From the NCBI GenBank assembly GCA_963845495.1, contig CAWJTH010000066.1:10975-74974 (forward strand): a DNA stretch of 64,000 nt. Direction: 5' to 3'. A program made the translations under genes and the position numbers. Positions 52,701 through 61,353 of the stretch are shown here, one piece after another; the stretch's first letter is position 1; each line of letters begins with the position of its first letter. Under the pieces are notes generated by a model. The model was not told where the DNA came from. It did no database searches and was given only the letters and a program-made list of their open reading frames with translations. Source of the stretch: JAZKFT01 sp963845495 (GTDB lineage: Bacteria > Bacteroidota > Bacteroidia > Chitinophagales > Chitinophagaceae).

Positions 52701-53072
52701 GTTACCAACCGTTTGTGTCGAAATACCCAGTTCACGCTTTTCCCTTTTTATACCTAAAGCCGTTACAACTACTTCACTTAACGTTTTAGTTTCTGCAAAC
52801 AGAGAAATATTTAAATTTCCGCTGGCCGCCACTTCGGTTGACTCGAAGCCAATTTCGCTTACAACCAGCCTAGCGCCCGGCTTTACCTTAATGTGGAAAA
52901 CACCATCTAGGCCAGATTTTACACCATTCCTAGTTCCTTTCTCTGTTATTGATGCATTGGGCAACGCCGTGCCGCTTGAATCAGTAACCTTCCCTGTTAC
53001 TTCAGTTGTTTGGCCGATTGCAAGAATGCTTATAAAAAGCATTGCAACAAGGCCAATTAGAATTTTTCTCAT
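49779..53072 (-). CDS. SusC/RagA-like TonB-dependent transporter (pair 1)
   Basis: The 1097-residue protein has a signal peptide and an N-terminal carboxypeptidase-like regulatory domain (TGKVTDSSGTALPNASI ... IGFES, residues about 25-95). The SusC signature LSEVVVTALGIKREKRELG follows, then a plug (GSTSIVGSNQPLIIIDGIPIDNS, NPDDIESINVLKGPTAAALYGMQGANGVLVITTKKG) and a long beta-barrel ending YGVRLNLGL. It imports substrate across the outer membrane with TonB energy. Its N-terminus is clearly paralogous to the second SusC at 57644. Confidence 0.96.
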   Translation of the reverse strand: MRKILIGLVAMLFISILAIGQTTEVTGKVTDSSGTALPNASITEKGTRNGVKSGLDGVFHIKVKPGARLVVSEIGFESTEVAASGNLNISLFAETKTLSEVVVTALGIKREKRELGISTQTVGNDQLNKSGSGNALSEMEGKVSGLTVVNSAGDPGSGTYIRLRGSTSIVGSNQPLIIIDGIPIDNSINNFDATNAGFQAGGAAGSLTGGAQPSNRGLDINPDDIESINVLKGPTAAALYGMQGANGVLVITTKKGSSKRGTSITFNSANAMDKVSQLPSLQSQFAQGSNGVYQGPETGSSTSWGPNLNTLSWDGATDYTWDKHGHIVNNSSAAAKIPVTPYDRYNFFQTGFSTNNNISISGTTDKSNYRLSLGNLYQTGIIPTSKYSKTTVSLSGDSKITDKLHATATINYVGSLNNKVQQGSNTSGVMLGLVRTPVTFDNANGYSDPVNQPLAYSFPDGSQRNYRGGGGYDNPYWVVNEDPTKSNLNRVFGNIQADYQLLKWMSLTYRLGGDVYTQSDKIAYNTGSNVAAAGAIYLVDYNNRQFNSDFMVNMHKTFGDDWDATLILGHNYFTNTQNTVFAQGTSLAVPGFLDISNANSYLAKEFEVGHTTMAYYAQAELNYKRSLYLTLTGRRETSSTLPEANNTFFYPSASLSWVFTELKGLKDNKVLSFGKIRASYADVAKDPLPQSLTTSYSTASFKDGWTNGINFPLGGVPGYQISSTISVVGNPNLKPENTRSYEFGVDLSFLKNRIGLNATAYYSKSTDVIFPVSIPYSTGFSSEELNAAVISNKGLEITLTTNPVKTKDLNWNLNFNWSRNISKVVSLYPGVDQFFMGGFGGGEAGIFAIPGQPFGVIYGATTPHTDLNNLNSPLLINDDKTDPGYAQPLAGGQGPNLVIGNPNPDWIGSIVNSLDYKAFTLGFQLDIKHGGQMWNGTRGALKNKGTAGITANRGTSTVFQGLLGHLDANGNVVHYDASGNEVAGAGAANTTSSVYSQYYWQNIGNSFTAGQETDIESAGFTRLRQVSLTCRFPKTIFGQKSFTNLSLTFFANNVILWTKYDGVDPETSLSGPSNNQGLDYFNSPGTKTYGVRLNLGL

Positions 53073-53349
53073 AGTTTTCGAATTTGTTGTTAATACTTAC
53101 CAAAAAAATTGATATTAAGAATTACTTAACAGTTGTTGACATGCAAATAAATGCAACTGCTGCACGACTTTAATTTTTTTTTGGGAATTTTTTTTTGTAC
53201 CATACTGGCTGTCAATTTCTTACAATCAAAATGGTAATTTTTTGCTAAAAGATATTCATAAATTTTTTTATCTACGAAATTTTCCGTATATGCATTTTTC
53301 AGCCATTAAAAGTCCCGTTTTACCCCATATTTGTTTAGAATAATAAATA

Positions 53350-53393
53350 AAAAAGCCGGTTATTTCATTTTTCAATGAAATAACCGGCTTTTT
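53350..53393. terminator. Perfect 20-bp terminator hairpin
   Basis: The arms aaaaagccggttatttcatt (53350-53369) and its exact complement (53374-53393) have a TTTC loop. A- and T-tracts flank it. It is 320 nt beyond the stop of the gene at 53713, so it probably ends that transcript after the inverted repeat. Confidence 0.8.
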
Positions 53394-53485
53394 ATCAAAG
53401 TGAGGAAAAACTTGGCAAATTAATTTAACGCGAGTTGGGGATAAGCAGCACAAGTGTTGGAAACTTTTAAACTAGAAAGATAATA

Positions 53486-53607
53486 TCACGCAGGGAGCGC
53501 AGAGTTCGCAGAGAAAAGGAGGGAGAATTTGGCAATTCATTTCAATACCACTCCTCTTTTAAAAAATCATACATTTTTCTCTGCGAACTCTGCGTTCCCT
53601 GCGTGAT
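53486..53607. repeat. 33-bp inverted repeat with words GCAGGGAGCGCAGAG
   Basis: The left arm 53486-53518 and right arm 53575-53607 are complementary with a single G.T mismatch, around a 56-nt spacer. The arm is rich in the word GCAGAG. No T-tract follows. Confidence 0.8.
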
Positions 53608-53712
53608 AAAAATACTTTTTGGCAATAAAAAATTGCTTCACTTTCAACAGGCAGATATAAATAAATAAATTTTAATGTCAATTGTTTATAATATTCTTAC
53701 CCCAAACTCCGG

Positions 53713-54846
53713 TTAATTTAAATCGCTGATCAACCCAATAGCAAAGTCTTCGTTTATTGGCATATCAGCATGCTGTGAAAAATAGGCGTCAACTTTTGCT
53801 TGGTCTTGCGGTAAGGCATCTTTTATTGATTTCTTTTTTAGATCTATTTGTTTTAATGTGTTTGTAGCTGGTGCATATATATAATAGGCTGGCTTATCAA
53901 TATACAAATCGTAATTATGGCCGGTTTCTGTTAGGCCGGTACTGGTATAATTAGCTTTTTCCAATTTTGTAATGATTGTTTTATACAAAGTATATTTTGC
54001 TCCTTTAGCCAACACCTGCAATAATTTTGGGTCATTGTTTTGCAATCTTTTTTCAAAAACATATTCCCGGCCATCCGTGTTTAGGTTAAACGATTTGATG
54101 ATAGCCTTGTCCACTTCAATCATGTTTTTTTTGTCTTGCGTCATCAGCAGGTTTTGCGATATTTTATCAAAATTGAAAAGATAGGAATCGTTTGCAATTG
54201 TTGCGCCGCTGCTGTTTACCACATAACCTTTTGCCCATTTGTCAAACAAATAAGGGCTTCCCTGCGTGGCGTCGGTATGTGTAAAAACAGGCATTAAAGA
54301 CCCGTGATAAAAATTGGCACCCGGCGGCACGCCGGTGCCCATCACCATTGTTTCATCCAAACTGGTTAGGCGTGTACCCGCTGCGTTTGTGGTTACACTA
54401 TAGCTATTCATGCCCGTGCTGGACGATAGGTTGTTGGTTGCCCGGTAATTATCTATCGAATTGCTGATACTTTGCTGCTCCATAATGGTAGGTTGGCCAT
54501 TGGTTGCATTTTGCTGCCTGTTGTTAGCGGTAACCTTTACATCAGCCAAATTATTGGTTTCTCTTTTTAGGTTTACGGTTATGCCGGTTTTTCCGTTCAC
54601 CACAAAACTGGCATTATTAAAACCGATGGCGCTAATGGCAAGCGTATCGTTCATTTTGGTGTTTATGGTAAAATTACCGAGCGAGTCGGCATAAACACCT
54701 GTATTTGTTTTCTTTACAAATATGGCCGCAAAAGGAACCGATACGCCGGTATTATCTTTTATTTGGCCCTTAGTTGTAACGGTTTCCGTTTGGGATATGG
54801 CGCAAACACATAACAGCAAAAGAAATAAAGTGGTTACCGTTTTCAT
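53713..54846 (-). CDS. Exported carboxypeptidase-like regulatory domain protein
   Basis: The 377-residue protein has a signal peptide (ending AISQ) and a CarboxypepD_reg-like domain (TKGQIKDNTGVSVPFAAIFVKKTNTGVYADSLGNFTI, about residues 24-95). The remaining 280 residues match no family I know and carry many polar residues. It resembles orphan N-terminal domains of SusC proteins joined to a new C-terminal half. It lies between two SusCD loci on the same strand but with long gaps, so a link with nutrient uptake is only a guess. Confidence 0.75.
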   Translation of the reverse strand: MKTVTTLFLLLLCVCAISQTETVTTKGQIKDNTGVSVPFAAIFVKKTNTGVYADSLGNFTINTKMNDTLAISAIGFNNASFVVNGKTGITVNLKRETNNLADVKVTANNRQQNATNGQPTIMEQQSISNSIDNYRATNNLSSSTGMNSYSVTTNAAGTRLTSLDETMVMGTGVPPGANFYHGSLMPVFTHTDATQGSPYLFDKWAKGYVVNSSGATIANDSYLFNFDKISQNLLMTQDKKNMIEVDKAIIKSFNLNTDGREYVFEKRLQNNDPKLLQVLAKGAKYTLYKTIITKLEKANYTSTGLTETGHNYDLYIDKPAYYIYAPATNTLKQIDLKKKSIKDALPQDQAKVDAYFSQHADMPINEDFAIGLISDLN

Positions 54847-55126
54847 ATTAATGATTTTTAATAGGGCAAATTACCGCAATTACTGTAAATAGCCATTTAT
54901 GATTGCTTAAATAAGGGAATAAAAAATAGGTAGGGCAATGTGGAAATTAGTGATGTGGCAATGAGCTTGTTGTGCATGTGGCGGGATACTATAAAAAAAT
55001 TTATTTGTAACAAAGATGAGGCGACCAGTGGGGCCATCTCTTCCTCTTTATACCCAATATTCTAAATATAAAAAAGAGGTTGCCTATTTGATAGCCAACC
55101 TCTTTAAAGAGAATTGAATTATAATT
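54847..55126. other. Intergenic region with terminator only
   Basis: AT-rich, with a few GTGGCAATG-like words (about 54930-54990) and the terminator at 55073-55105. No gene is seen. Confidence 0.6.
55073..55105 (-). terminator. Intrinsic terminator of SusCD locus 2
   Basis: The arms aaagaggttg (55073-55082) and caacctcttt (55096-55105) are followed on the minus strand by a T-rich run, 22 nt beyond the stop of the DUF1735 gene, the last gene of the susC-susD-DUF1735 unit. Confidence 0.85.
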
Positions 55127-56053
55127 TTATTGATGTACAAATGTCTGATCGATCAATCTATCACTTCCAGCACCGCCAGTGGTGTTGTTATATTTGGAAG
55201 TTAAATGAAAAGAAGCTTTTTGGGTGGCAGTAGGTTTGGTATAGCTAACAACATAGGTTACAATGTTAGAATAGCCTGCAGCGAAATTGGAGCCGAAATT
55301 ATAAGTGATGCTCGAAAAATCAGCACTAGCTGTAATATAATAATAAGCAGAGCCACCAACTGGTGCTGGATCCGGAACATTTCCAAAAACCAGCTTTACT
55401 GTTTGGGCATCAACGGGGCTTGCCGTAACTGTACCGGAATATGCTGTCGTAGTTCCATCAGTATAGCCTGCAGGAAACGGAGCTGGAGGACCAGCCCATG
55501 TTACAGCACCCGTATAATTATACCTGTTTCCTGTTGTGGTATAATTACCGGCTAAAGGATTACCAATAATGTGATAATAAATTGTTCCAAAATTGCCACT
55601 GATAGTTTGCCCTTGGGCATTTAATATACTTATAGTACCCAAATAACTTGTTGCAGGGTCAAATTTTGATGCAAAAAATTTAACAGTAAAAGTTACCTGC
55701 CTTGTTCCAGCTTTAATTACCCCTGTTTTTACTGATAATGAATAGATAGAATCTGGTATTTTTTGATAGTTTGTTCCGTTAGCAGCGTTGTACGCAGTAC
55801 GTGCAGAGTCATTTAATCCTACCGTTATCGTTAAATCACTTGATAGCGTATTGATGGAAGCCAAATTAACAACAAATGTTTTAATCGTATCTGCACCTAT
55901 TACAGCCGCGTCGCTAAAAAAGTCGCTGCCCGCATCTTGTATTTCTACAAGTGTACCAATTTTACCAAGCCCGTCCGAGTTGATCGTTTTGTCTTTTAAA
56001 CAACCTGCCAGCGCAAGCGCAAAAAAGCAAATTATATACAATATTTTTTTCAT
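55127..56053 (-). CDS. DUF1735 domain lipoprotein of SusCD locus 2
   Basis: The 308-residue protein has a lipoprotein signal (FFALALAGC, lipidated Cys18) followed by a DUF1735 (BT_3987-like) domain. Supporting segments are VVNLASINTLSSDLTITVGLNDSARTAYNAANGTNYQKIPDSIYSL and IKAGTRQVTFTVKF (about residues 65-135). A second beta-rich domain follows. Such lipoproteins are frequent third genes of SusCD loci and are thought to be surface glycan- or ligand-binding proteins. It is 24 nt downstream of its susD and ends before a terminator. Confidence 0.9.
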   Translation of the reverse strand: MKKILYIICFFALALAGCLKDKTINSDGLGKIGTLVEIQDAGSDFFSDAAVIGADTIKTFVVNLASINTLSSDLTITVGLNDSARTAYNAANGTNYQKIPDSIYSLSVKTGVIKAGTRQVTFTVKFFASKFDPATSYLGTISILNAQGQTISGNFGTIYYHIIGNPLAGNYTTTGNRYNYTGAVTWAGPPAPFPAGYTDGTTTAYSGTVTASPVDAQTVKLVFGNVPDPAPVGGSAYYYITASADFSSITYNFGSNFAAGYSNIVTYVVSYTKPTATQKASFHLTSKYNNTTGGAGSDRLIDQTFVHQ

Positions 56054-56077
56054 GATTATTTTTTAAGAGTTTAGCAA

Positions 56078-57625
56078 TTAGGGCATAAAGAAAACTTTGG
56101 AATCTTGGGTAATGGTACCTTGGGCTTTAAAATTGTCGCTGTTAAAGCTTGATTCTGTAGTTGGGTACAAAAACCTATATGGCATGTGCGTAATGGTAGT
56201 GCCTGGATAGATAGGGATGGGCAAATTGCTCGGGATGGTCAACCTTCTCCAATCGTCCCAGCTTTCCAACGGATCGTACGTGTTATCAGCTGCCCATTTT
56301 TGCATAATGATTGTTTTAATAGGATTGCTGGATGTTGCAAAATTTGTATTATCGCCAGCTTGTGCGGTATAAGCAGTAGCAGCAGCAGCATAATTTGCTA
56401 CGCCCAATAGCCTGAAAGATTCACTAACACCTGATTGATAAAGTGATGCCGCTGTTGCACCGGTCAACAAACCCCTTTGTACCGCTTCTGCCTGCAAAAA
56501 GAAACTTTCTGAAGAAGAAAGCATAATAGAACCTTGGGTTGGCGATTTTAAATAGCCAGCGGTTTGTGTTTTACCAACAGGGTTGCCACCAATTGCAGAT
56601 ATAGTTGTATTATGCTCGGTACCAGAGTTACTACCAAAGGCACGGCCGGTAACAACGCCTGGGCTTATAAGCGTATAAAATAAGGAATCGCGGGGATCGT
56701 TTGTACTCTTATAAAAATTTACCGCATAAGTACAAGCCCTAAAATAACTGGTATTGGTACCTGTTCCACCGGTTGTGGTAAAACCAATATCAAGCCACAT
56801 TGGGTTTAATAATGCATTTGTGTTAGTTGAATAACCTGGATTAACCGTTGCATCGGCGTTTGCACCGATAAAACTAGCTGTTGTAAGCCCGGTTAATTTA
56901 GTGGGGATGTAAGCAAGGCCGCCAGCAATTTGTGTAAATTTCAACAGCATCTTAAGCTTCGCCGTATTGGCAAATATTTTCCAATTTGCCATTGTACCGC
57001 CATACATTACATCCGCCGAACCAGGATTGTCCGAATTAGCACCTGCACCAATTAATGTGATGGCTGAATCTAATTGGTTGATGCAACTTTTGTACACTGT
57101 TTGCGCATCGTCATAAGCTGGAAATGCATTGGAACCTCCGCCGGCAGCTTGCGTATAGGGAATATTGTTGTAACAATCTACCAACCTTGCAAACAAAAAC
57201 GATTTCATTATTTTAGAAATGGCTACATAGTTGTTACCAGTAGCGGCAGTTCCATAATAAGTTTCAATGTTTTTTAAGTTTTGAATAATTGGATAGGTAT
57301 TATTCCAGACGGAGGCACCATAATCTGGCGTTAACGTCATGGAAGATGTATTGAAATTGGGGCTGTAATCGCCGCTTACCGACCAATATCCCATTATACA
57401 ATCAATAATATCGTTGCCCGAAGTAGCGCCGCCACCAGGATTTCCAGCTACAATAACTGCGGCATTGGTTAACGCAGCAGCCAATATAAATTTAGGATCC
57501 ACCGTTGATGGCGTGTTGGGGTTTGGACTATTAATGTCGAACGTACCCTTTTTACACCCAGCAGCAGATGCCAGTGCAAGCACCGTTGCAGATATATAAA
57601 TAAATGATTTAATTCTATGTATCAT
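56078..57625 (-). CDS. SusD/RagB-like outer-membrane lipoprotein (locus 2)
   Basis: The 515-residue protein has a lipoprotein signal (ALASAAGCKKGTFD) and the SusD-like 2 body (NPNTPSTVDPKFILAAALTNAAV ... KIMKSFLFARLVDCYNNIPYTQAAGG, C-terminal WDDWRRLTIPSNLPIPIYPGTT). It should bind ligand at the surface beside SusC. It is 18 nt downstream of susC. The ligand is unknown; proteins of this branch are often found at loci without glycoside hydrolases. Confidence 0.93.
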   Translation of the reverse strand: MIHRIKSFIYISATVLALASAAGCKKGTFDINSPNPNTPSTVDPKFILAAALTNAAVIVAGNPGGGATSGNDIIDCIMGYWSVSGDYSPNFNTSSMTLTPDYGASVWNNTYPIIQNLKNIETYYGTAATGNNYVAISKIMKSFLFARLVDCYNNIPYTQAAGGGSNAFPAYDDAQTVYKSCINQLDSAITLIGAGANSDNPGSADVMYGGTMANWKIFANTAKLKMLLKFTQIAGGLAYIPTKLTGLTTASFIGANADATVNPGYSTNTNALLNPMWLDIGFTTTGGTGTNTSYFRACTYAVNFYKSTNDPRDSLFYTLISPGVVTGRAFGSNSGTEHNTTISAIGGNPVGKTQTAGYLKSPTQGSIMLSSSESFFLQAEAVQRGLLTGATAASLYQSGVSESFRLLGVANYAAAATAYTAQAGDNTNFATSSNPIKTIIMQKWAADNTYDPLESWDDWRRLTIPSNLPIPIYPGTTITHMPYRFLYPTTESSFNSDNFKAQGTITQDSKVFFMP

Positions 57626-57643
57626 CTTAAAATATTTTTAAGT

Positions 57644-60600
57644 TTATAATGTAATAGATAAAGTAGCGCTAAAAATTCTAGTTGGTGGCGTTTGGTTTTC
57701 TGATGTTCTACCAGCATCGTTACCTATGCCTTCGCTAAATTCAGGATCGGTCCACAGGTTACTTTTTGGCCTGATCATCAATAAGTTACGACCAGAAACA
57801 GTAAGCGAAGCATTTTTGATGATCTTAGTTTTAGAAAGCAAGGCTTGAGAAAATTGGTAAGCAATAGCTACTTCTCTAATCTTAAATGCCGCTGCACTTG
57901 TCATGTAGTTAGCACCTACACTCCTATAAATACCAGGCCAAAAGTTGAAGTTGGCATCATCCACCATAATATTGGTGTTATCAACATATTTACCGCCTGA
58001 TAAAACAACAGAATTAGGATAAACAAAACGTTGACGGTTGGTAGAAGCCGATGTTGCGCTGATACCGGTAAAATCCATGTACTGACCGATAGAATTGAAG
58101 ATTTTGTAACCACCGCGGAAGTCGCCGGTAACATTAAATGTAAAGCGTTTCCATGTAAAGCTAGATGTAAACCCAAAAATATCTTTTGGTGTAACCCTGC
58201 CAAAATTGGTAAGGCTAGTACTTTTTGATGGGTTACCTGTAATCGGGTCAACAATTATTTTGCCCGAAGCTGGATCCCTTACCCAATCATAAGTTTGTAT
58301 TACAGGAAAAGGATTGCCAACTACAGCAAAAGAGTTTGCATTGGTAGTAATATTTGTGTTTACCAAGTTAGCTGGGTCCGTATTTGTTGGAGAAATAGCC
58401 AATGATTGAAGATTACCGTTAATTACCGTTACATTATTTACATTGTAGGTATAGTTAAGGTTAACACTCCAAGAAGTATTCCTTGTTTTGATAATGTTTG
58501 TCTTTAATTCCAGCTCGATGCCTTTATTAATAGTATTTGCAGCGTTTAACAATGCTTTGTAAAAACCAGAAGAAGATGCAGTGCTTGAAGTTACGATAGC
58601 TGAAGTAGTTTCTTGCCTATAAGCAGATGCGGTTAAATAAACCCTGCTTTTAAAGAAGCCTAATTCAACACCTACTTCTTTTTCATGGGTAATTTCTGGT
58701 TTAATGCCAGGATTAGAAACAGTCGTATTTTGTAAAAATTGGCCAGTGCTATAACCGCTTCCGTTTGAAACGTAAGTTGGGTTAATTATATAAGCACCGT
58801 CGGCAATGTAACTTGATCCACCACCTAACGGAGAAATATTACCGGTAATTGAATAAGCGCCCCTTATTTTAGCGAAGCTGAACACATCGTTTACCAATTT
58901 AGGGAAGGCGTCCGTAATTACGAAAGAGGCGTCTACATCATAATAAGGAATATAGCGGTTATCTTTTGAAAGCCTAGAATCTATATCAGTACGGTAAGAA
59001 CCGTGCAAAAAGGCAAAATTGTTAAAACCAACGGTGGCATCACCAAACATACCAAACTTCCTTGCTTCTAAACTACCATTTAAGGCACTTGGTGTACCAG
59101 ATACGTTAGATACATTATAAACCGGGAATAACAAAGCGGTTGCAGCGGTGTAGTTATAGCTCTTTAAGTTATCCATATAACTAATACCAGCGTTAGCCCT
59201 TACAATGAAATGGCTATTGATGTCTTTACTAAAACCAGCAACAAAATCAGAAGTAAACAAAAGGTTGTTAGCATTTGCATTACGGTAAGTTGCTGGACTT
59301 CCGTTTACACCTGCAGAAGTTGCGGTATATTTTGCTGACTCATGCACGGTATCGTAAGCCGAGGCATCATAGTTGGCATAAATTACGCGGTTTTCTGTCC
59401 TTGCTGCTGCTGAATAAATGTGCGGAGCACCGGTATATTCATACAAACCGATAATTTCAGTTAATGCACCACGATAAGAAAGCGTTAACCAATCAACTGG
59501 TTTTACAGCCAATTGTAAGTTGGCAGAAATATTATGCTCGGTTGATTTGTTACGCTGATTTGCGATATCCCAGTAAGGATTATCAAAATAATCATTGTAG
59601 TAGCCATCAAGGGTTGCAAATTTATTGTTTTGCCAATCTTTGTAACTTGTTAAAGGCACATGTGCGGGAGAGTTCATCACGTTTTCGTAAACAGCGCCTG
59701 TATTAGTGGTGTTCTTATATTTATAAGTATACGAAACAGAATAATTGGCAGAAAAAATACCATAGGTTTTAGTTCCACCCAACCTTACCGCATCCCTACG
59801 GCCAATATCGCCTGGCATAACGGCTTTAGAGTTTACATCTTGCAAACTGATAAAGCTAGAACCATGGTCGTCACCAGATTGGAAGGACATATTATTTTGT
59901 GTAGTAGTTCCATTAGCGAAGAAATCACGTTTTTCGTTTGGCCTTGCAGAATAAGGAACCATTTGCACGGTACCGTCTGGTAAAACCCTACCCAATGGTA
60001 CCATTTTACCGTTAAAACGTGGTCCGTAGCTTTGGTTTTCATAAGGAATATATGTGGTTAGGTCGTTAAAATCATTTACTACGGCTTCACCACCGTTGCT
60101 ACCGAATGAATTTTGCAAAGCCGGCATATAAGAAACTGCTTCTACTTGCGCAGTGCTTGAAATAGTAAGGCTTGATTTTCCTTTTGTTCCTTTTTTGGTA
60201 GTGATCAACATTACACCGTTTGATGCATCTGAACCATAAATGGCAGAAGCACTGGCACCTTTCAAAATGTTGATGTCAACAATATCATCTGGATTAATAG
60301 TGCTGATATCGTTATAATAAATAGCACCGTCCACAACAATCAACGCTTGGTTATTACCTGTTAATGAACGGTTACCGCGTAAAGTAACACGAGTTGGTGC
60401 AAAAAGACCATTATTGGTAGTACTAATGGTTAAACCAGAAACTTTACCGGTAAGGCCGTTTGCTACACTAATCGGCGCGGCTACTTCTAAATCTTTTCCT
60501 GCAACAGTTGCAGCTGAATAACCCAATTCTTTAGCTTGTTTTCTAATACCCAAGGCTGTTACAACCACTTCGTTCAGGTTTTTTGTATCTACGGCCAATG

Positions 60601-60868
60601 AAACATTTAAATCGCCTGAAGCCAAAACTTCTTTTGTTTCAAAGCCTACTTCGCTTATTTCTAAAACGCTTCCGGCTTTTACAGTGATTTTAAATGTGCC
60701 ATCTACGGCTGAACTAGTGCCAGATTTTGAACCTTTTACGCGGACAGATGCATTTGGTAATGGTACGCCCGATGCATCAGTGACCTTTCCTGTCACCACT
60801 GTTGTTTGTCCAAAAGCAATAATGCAAAAGAGCATCATTGCCATAAGACTGGCTAAGATTTTTCTCAT
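57644..60868 (-). CDS. SusC/RagA-like TonB-dependent transporter (locus 2)
   Basis: Starting at ATG 60868 the protein has 1074 residues and begins MRKILASLMAMMLFCIIAFGQ, a proper signal peptide; the frame is open to 60946, but that part is AT-rich leader. It has a regulatory domain (TGKVTDASGVPLPNASV, IGFE-like VGFETKEV), LNEVVVTALGIRKQAKELGYS, a plug (NQALIVVDGAIYYNDISTINPDDIVDINILKGASASAIYGSDASNGVMLITTKKG) and a barrel ending IFSATLSITL. It is the first gene of the susC-susD-DUF1735 operon. Confidence 0.96.
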   Translation of the reverse strand: MRKILASLMAMMLFCIIAFGQTTVVTGKVTDASGVPLPNASVRVKGSKSGTSSAVDGTFKITVKAGSVLEISEVGFETKEVLASGDLNVSLAVDTKNLNEVVVTALGIRKQAKELGYSAATVAGKDLEVAAPISVANGLTGKVSGLTISTTNNGLFAPTRVTLRGNRSLTGNNQALIVVDGAIYYNDISTINPDDIVDINILKGASASAIYGSDASNGVMLITTKKGTKGKSSLTISSTAQVEAVSYMPALQNSFGSNGGEAVVNDFNDLTTYIPYENQSYGPRFNGKMVPLGRVLPDGTVQMVPYSARPNEKRDFFANGTTTQNNMSFQSGDDHGSSFISLQDVNSKAVMPGDIGRRDAVRLGGTKTYGIFSANYSVSYTYKYKNTTNTGAVYENVMNSPAHVPLTSYKDWQNNKFATLDGYYNDYFDNPYWDIANQRNKSTEHNISANLQLAVKPVDWLTLSYRGALTEIIGLYEYTGAPHIYSAAARTENRVIYANYDASAYDTVHESAKYTATSAGVNGSPATYRNANANNLLFTSDFVAGFSKDINSHFIVRANAGISYMDNLKSYNYTAATALLFPVYNVSNVSGTPSALNGSLEARKFGMFGDATVGFNNFAFLHGSYRTDIDSRLSKDNRYIPYYDVDASFVITDAFPKLVNDVFSFAKIRGAYSITGNISPLGGGSSYIADGAYIINPTYVSNGSGYSTGQFLQNTTVSNPGIKPEITHEKEVGVELGFFKSRVYLTASAYRQETTSAIVTSSTASSSGFYKALLNAANTINKGIELELKTNIIKTRNTSWSVNLNYTYNVNNVTVINGNLQSLAISPTNTDPANLVNTNITTNANSFAVVGNPFPVIQTYDWVRDPASGKIIVDPITGNPSKSTSLTNFGRVTPKDIFGFTSSFTWKRFTFNVTGDFRGGYKIFNSIGQYMDFTGISATSASTNRQRFVYPNSVVLSGGKYVDNTNIMVDDANFNFWPGIYRSVGANYMTSAAAFKIREVAIAYQFSQALLSKTKIIKNASLTVSGRNLLMIRPKSNLWTDPEFSEGIGNDAGRTSENQTPPTRIFSATLSITL

Positions 60869-60900
60869 AGTTGTTAAATTTAATTTTGGATTTATTGCCG

Positions 60901-60931
60901 CTAAAGTAAGGGTTAATTGTGTTGTTAACAA
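60901..60931 (-). promoter_or_regulatory. Candidate promoter of SusCD locus 2
   Basis: The minus strand shows TTG (60929-60931) and, 20 nt on, TACTTTAG (60901-60908), one mismatch from TAnnTTTG. It lies 33 nt before the ATG at 60868. Confidence 0.35.
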
Positions 60932-61233
60932 TTTTTTATAAGTCAAGCAATATTAATTTTTCAAAAAAAAGGTCTTTTTTTCAAAAAAAACAAAAAAAAT
61001 GCATTGTTTTTATGCAAAAACGAAAGTTTTCGTACATATTGTCTTTATTTAAATTTAAGCTGAAAATTGCGCTGCAGAAGCATTTTGTTAAAAAAATAGC
61101 ACTTAAAAAGAGCATCACAAAAAAATAACCCTTTTATAACAAAAAAAAATATTATAGGTAAAAATGATTAAAGTTTTTTAATCCATTGGCCGCTTTAATA
61201 ACAAGAATGGGTATGACAAGAATTACACACACA

Positions 61234-61316
61234 CACAAAGAGGCAAAGCAGCACGAGGGACTATTTTGCTTTTTTACCAGTTAAATATAGAACCCTTTGC
61301 TGCTTTGTGCTTTGTG
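61234..61316. repeat. CACAAAG/GCAAAGCAGC inverted repeat
   Basis: The left arm (61234-61259) and right arm (61293-61316) are complementary except for a few bases. The right arm carries the words CTGCTTTGTG and CTTTGTGGTT, which also occur at about 6643 (CCTTTGTGGTT). Confidence 0.6.
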
Positions 61317-61353
61317 GTTAACCAAATTGAAATTTTGTGGAGTAACGTTGTAA

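Larger units (their letters stand above)
53073..53712. other. 640-nt intergenic region with hairpins and no gene
   Basis: It holds the leader region of susC pair 1 (AT-rich, 53073-53260), a strong terminator (53350-53393), an AACTTTTAAACT word (about 53460) and a 33-bp inverted repeat (53486-53607). No open frame is protein-like; a 61-codon frame at 53268-53453 is composed of the hairpin. Confidence 0.7.
60869..61353. other. 485-nt intergenic region
   Basis: It contains the susC promoter candidate, a poly-A/T-rich stretch (60955-61150) and the AAAGCAG-word inverted repeat (61234-61316). A 69-codon frame at 60919-61128 is made of Lys and Phe from the A/T tract and is not credible. Confidence 0.65.

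Noticed and set aside
53713..54846. Full TonB-dependent receptor
   Set aside because: Only the regulatory domain is present; no plug or barrel motifs follow.
60919..61128. 69-codon Lys/Phe-rich frame upstream of susC
   Set aside because: It arises from a poly-A/T tract and has no family features.
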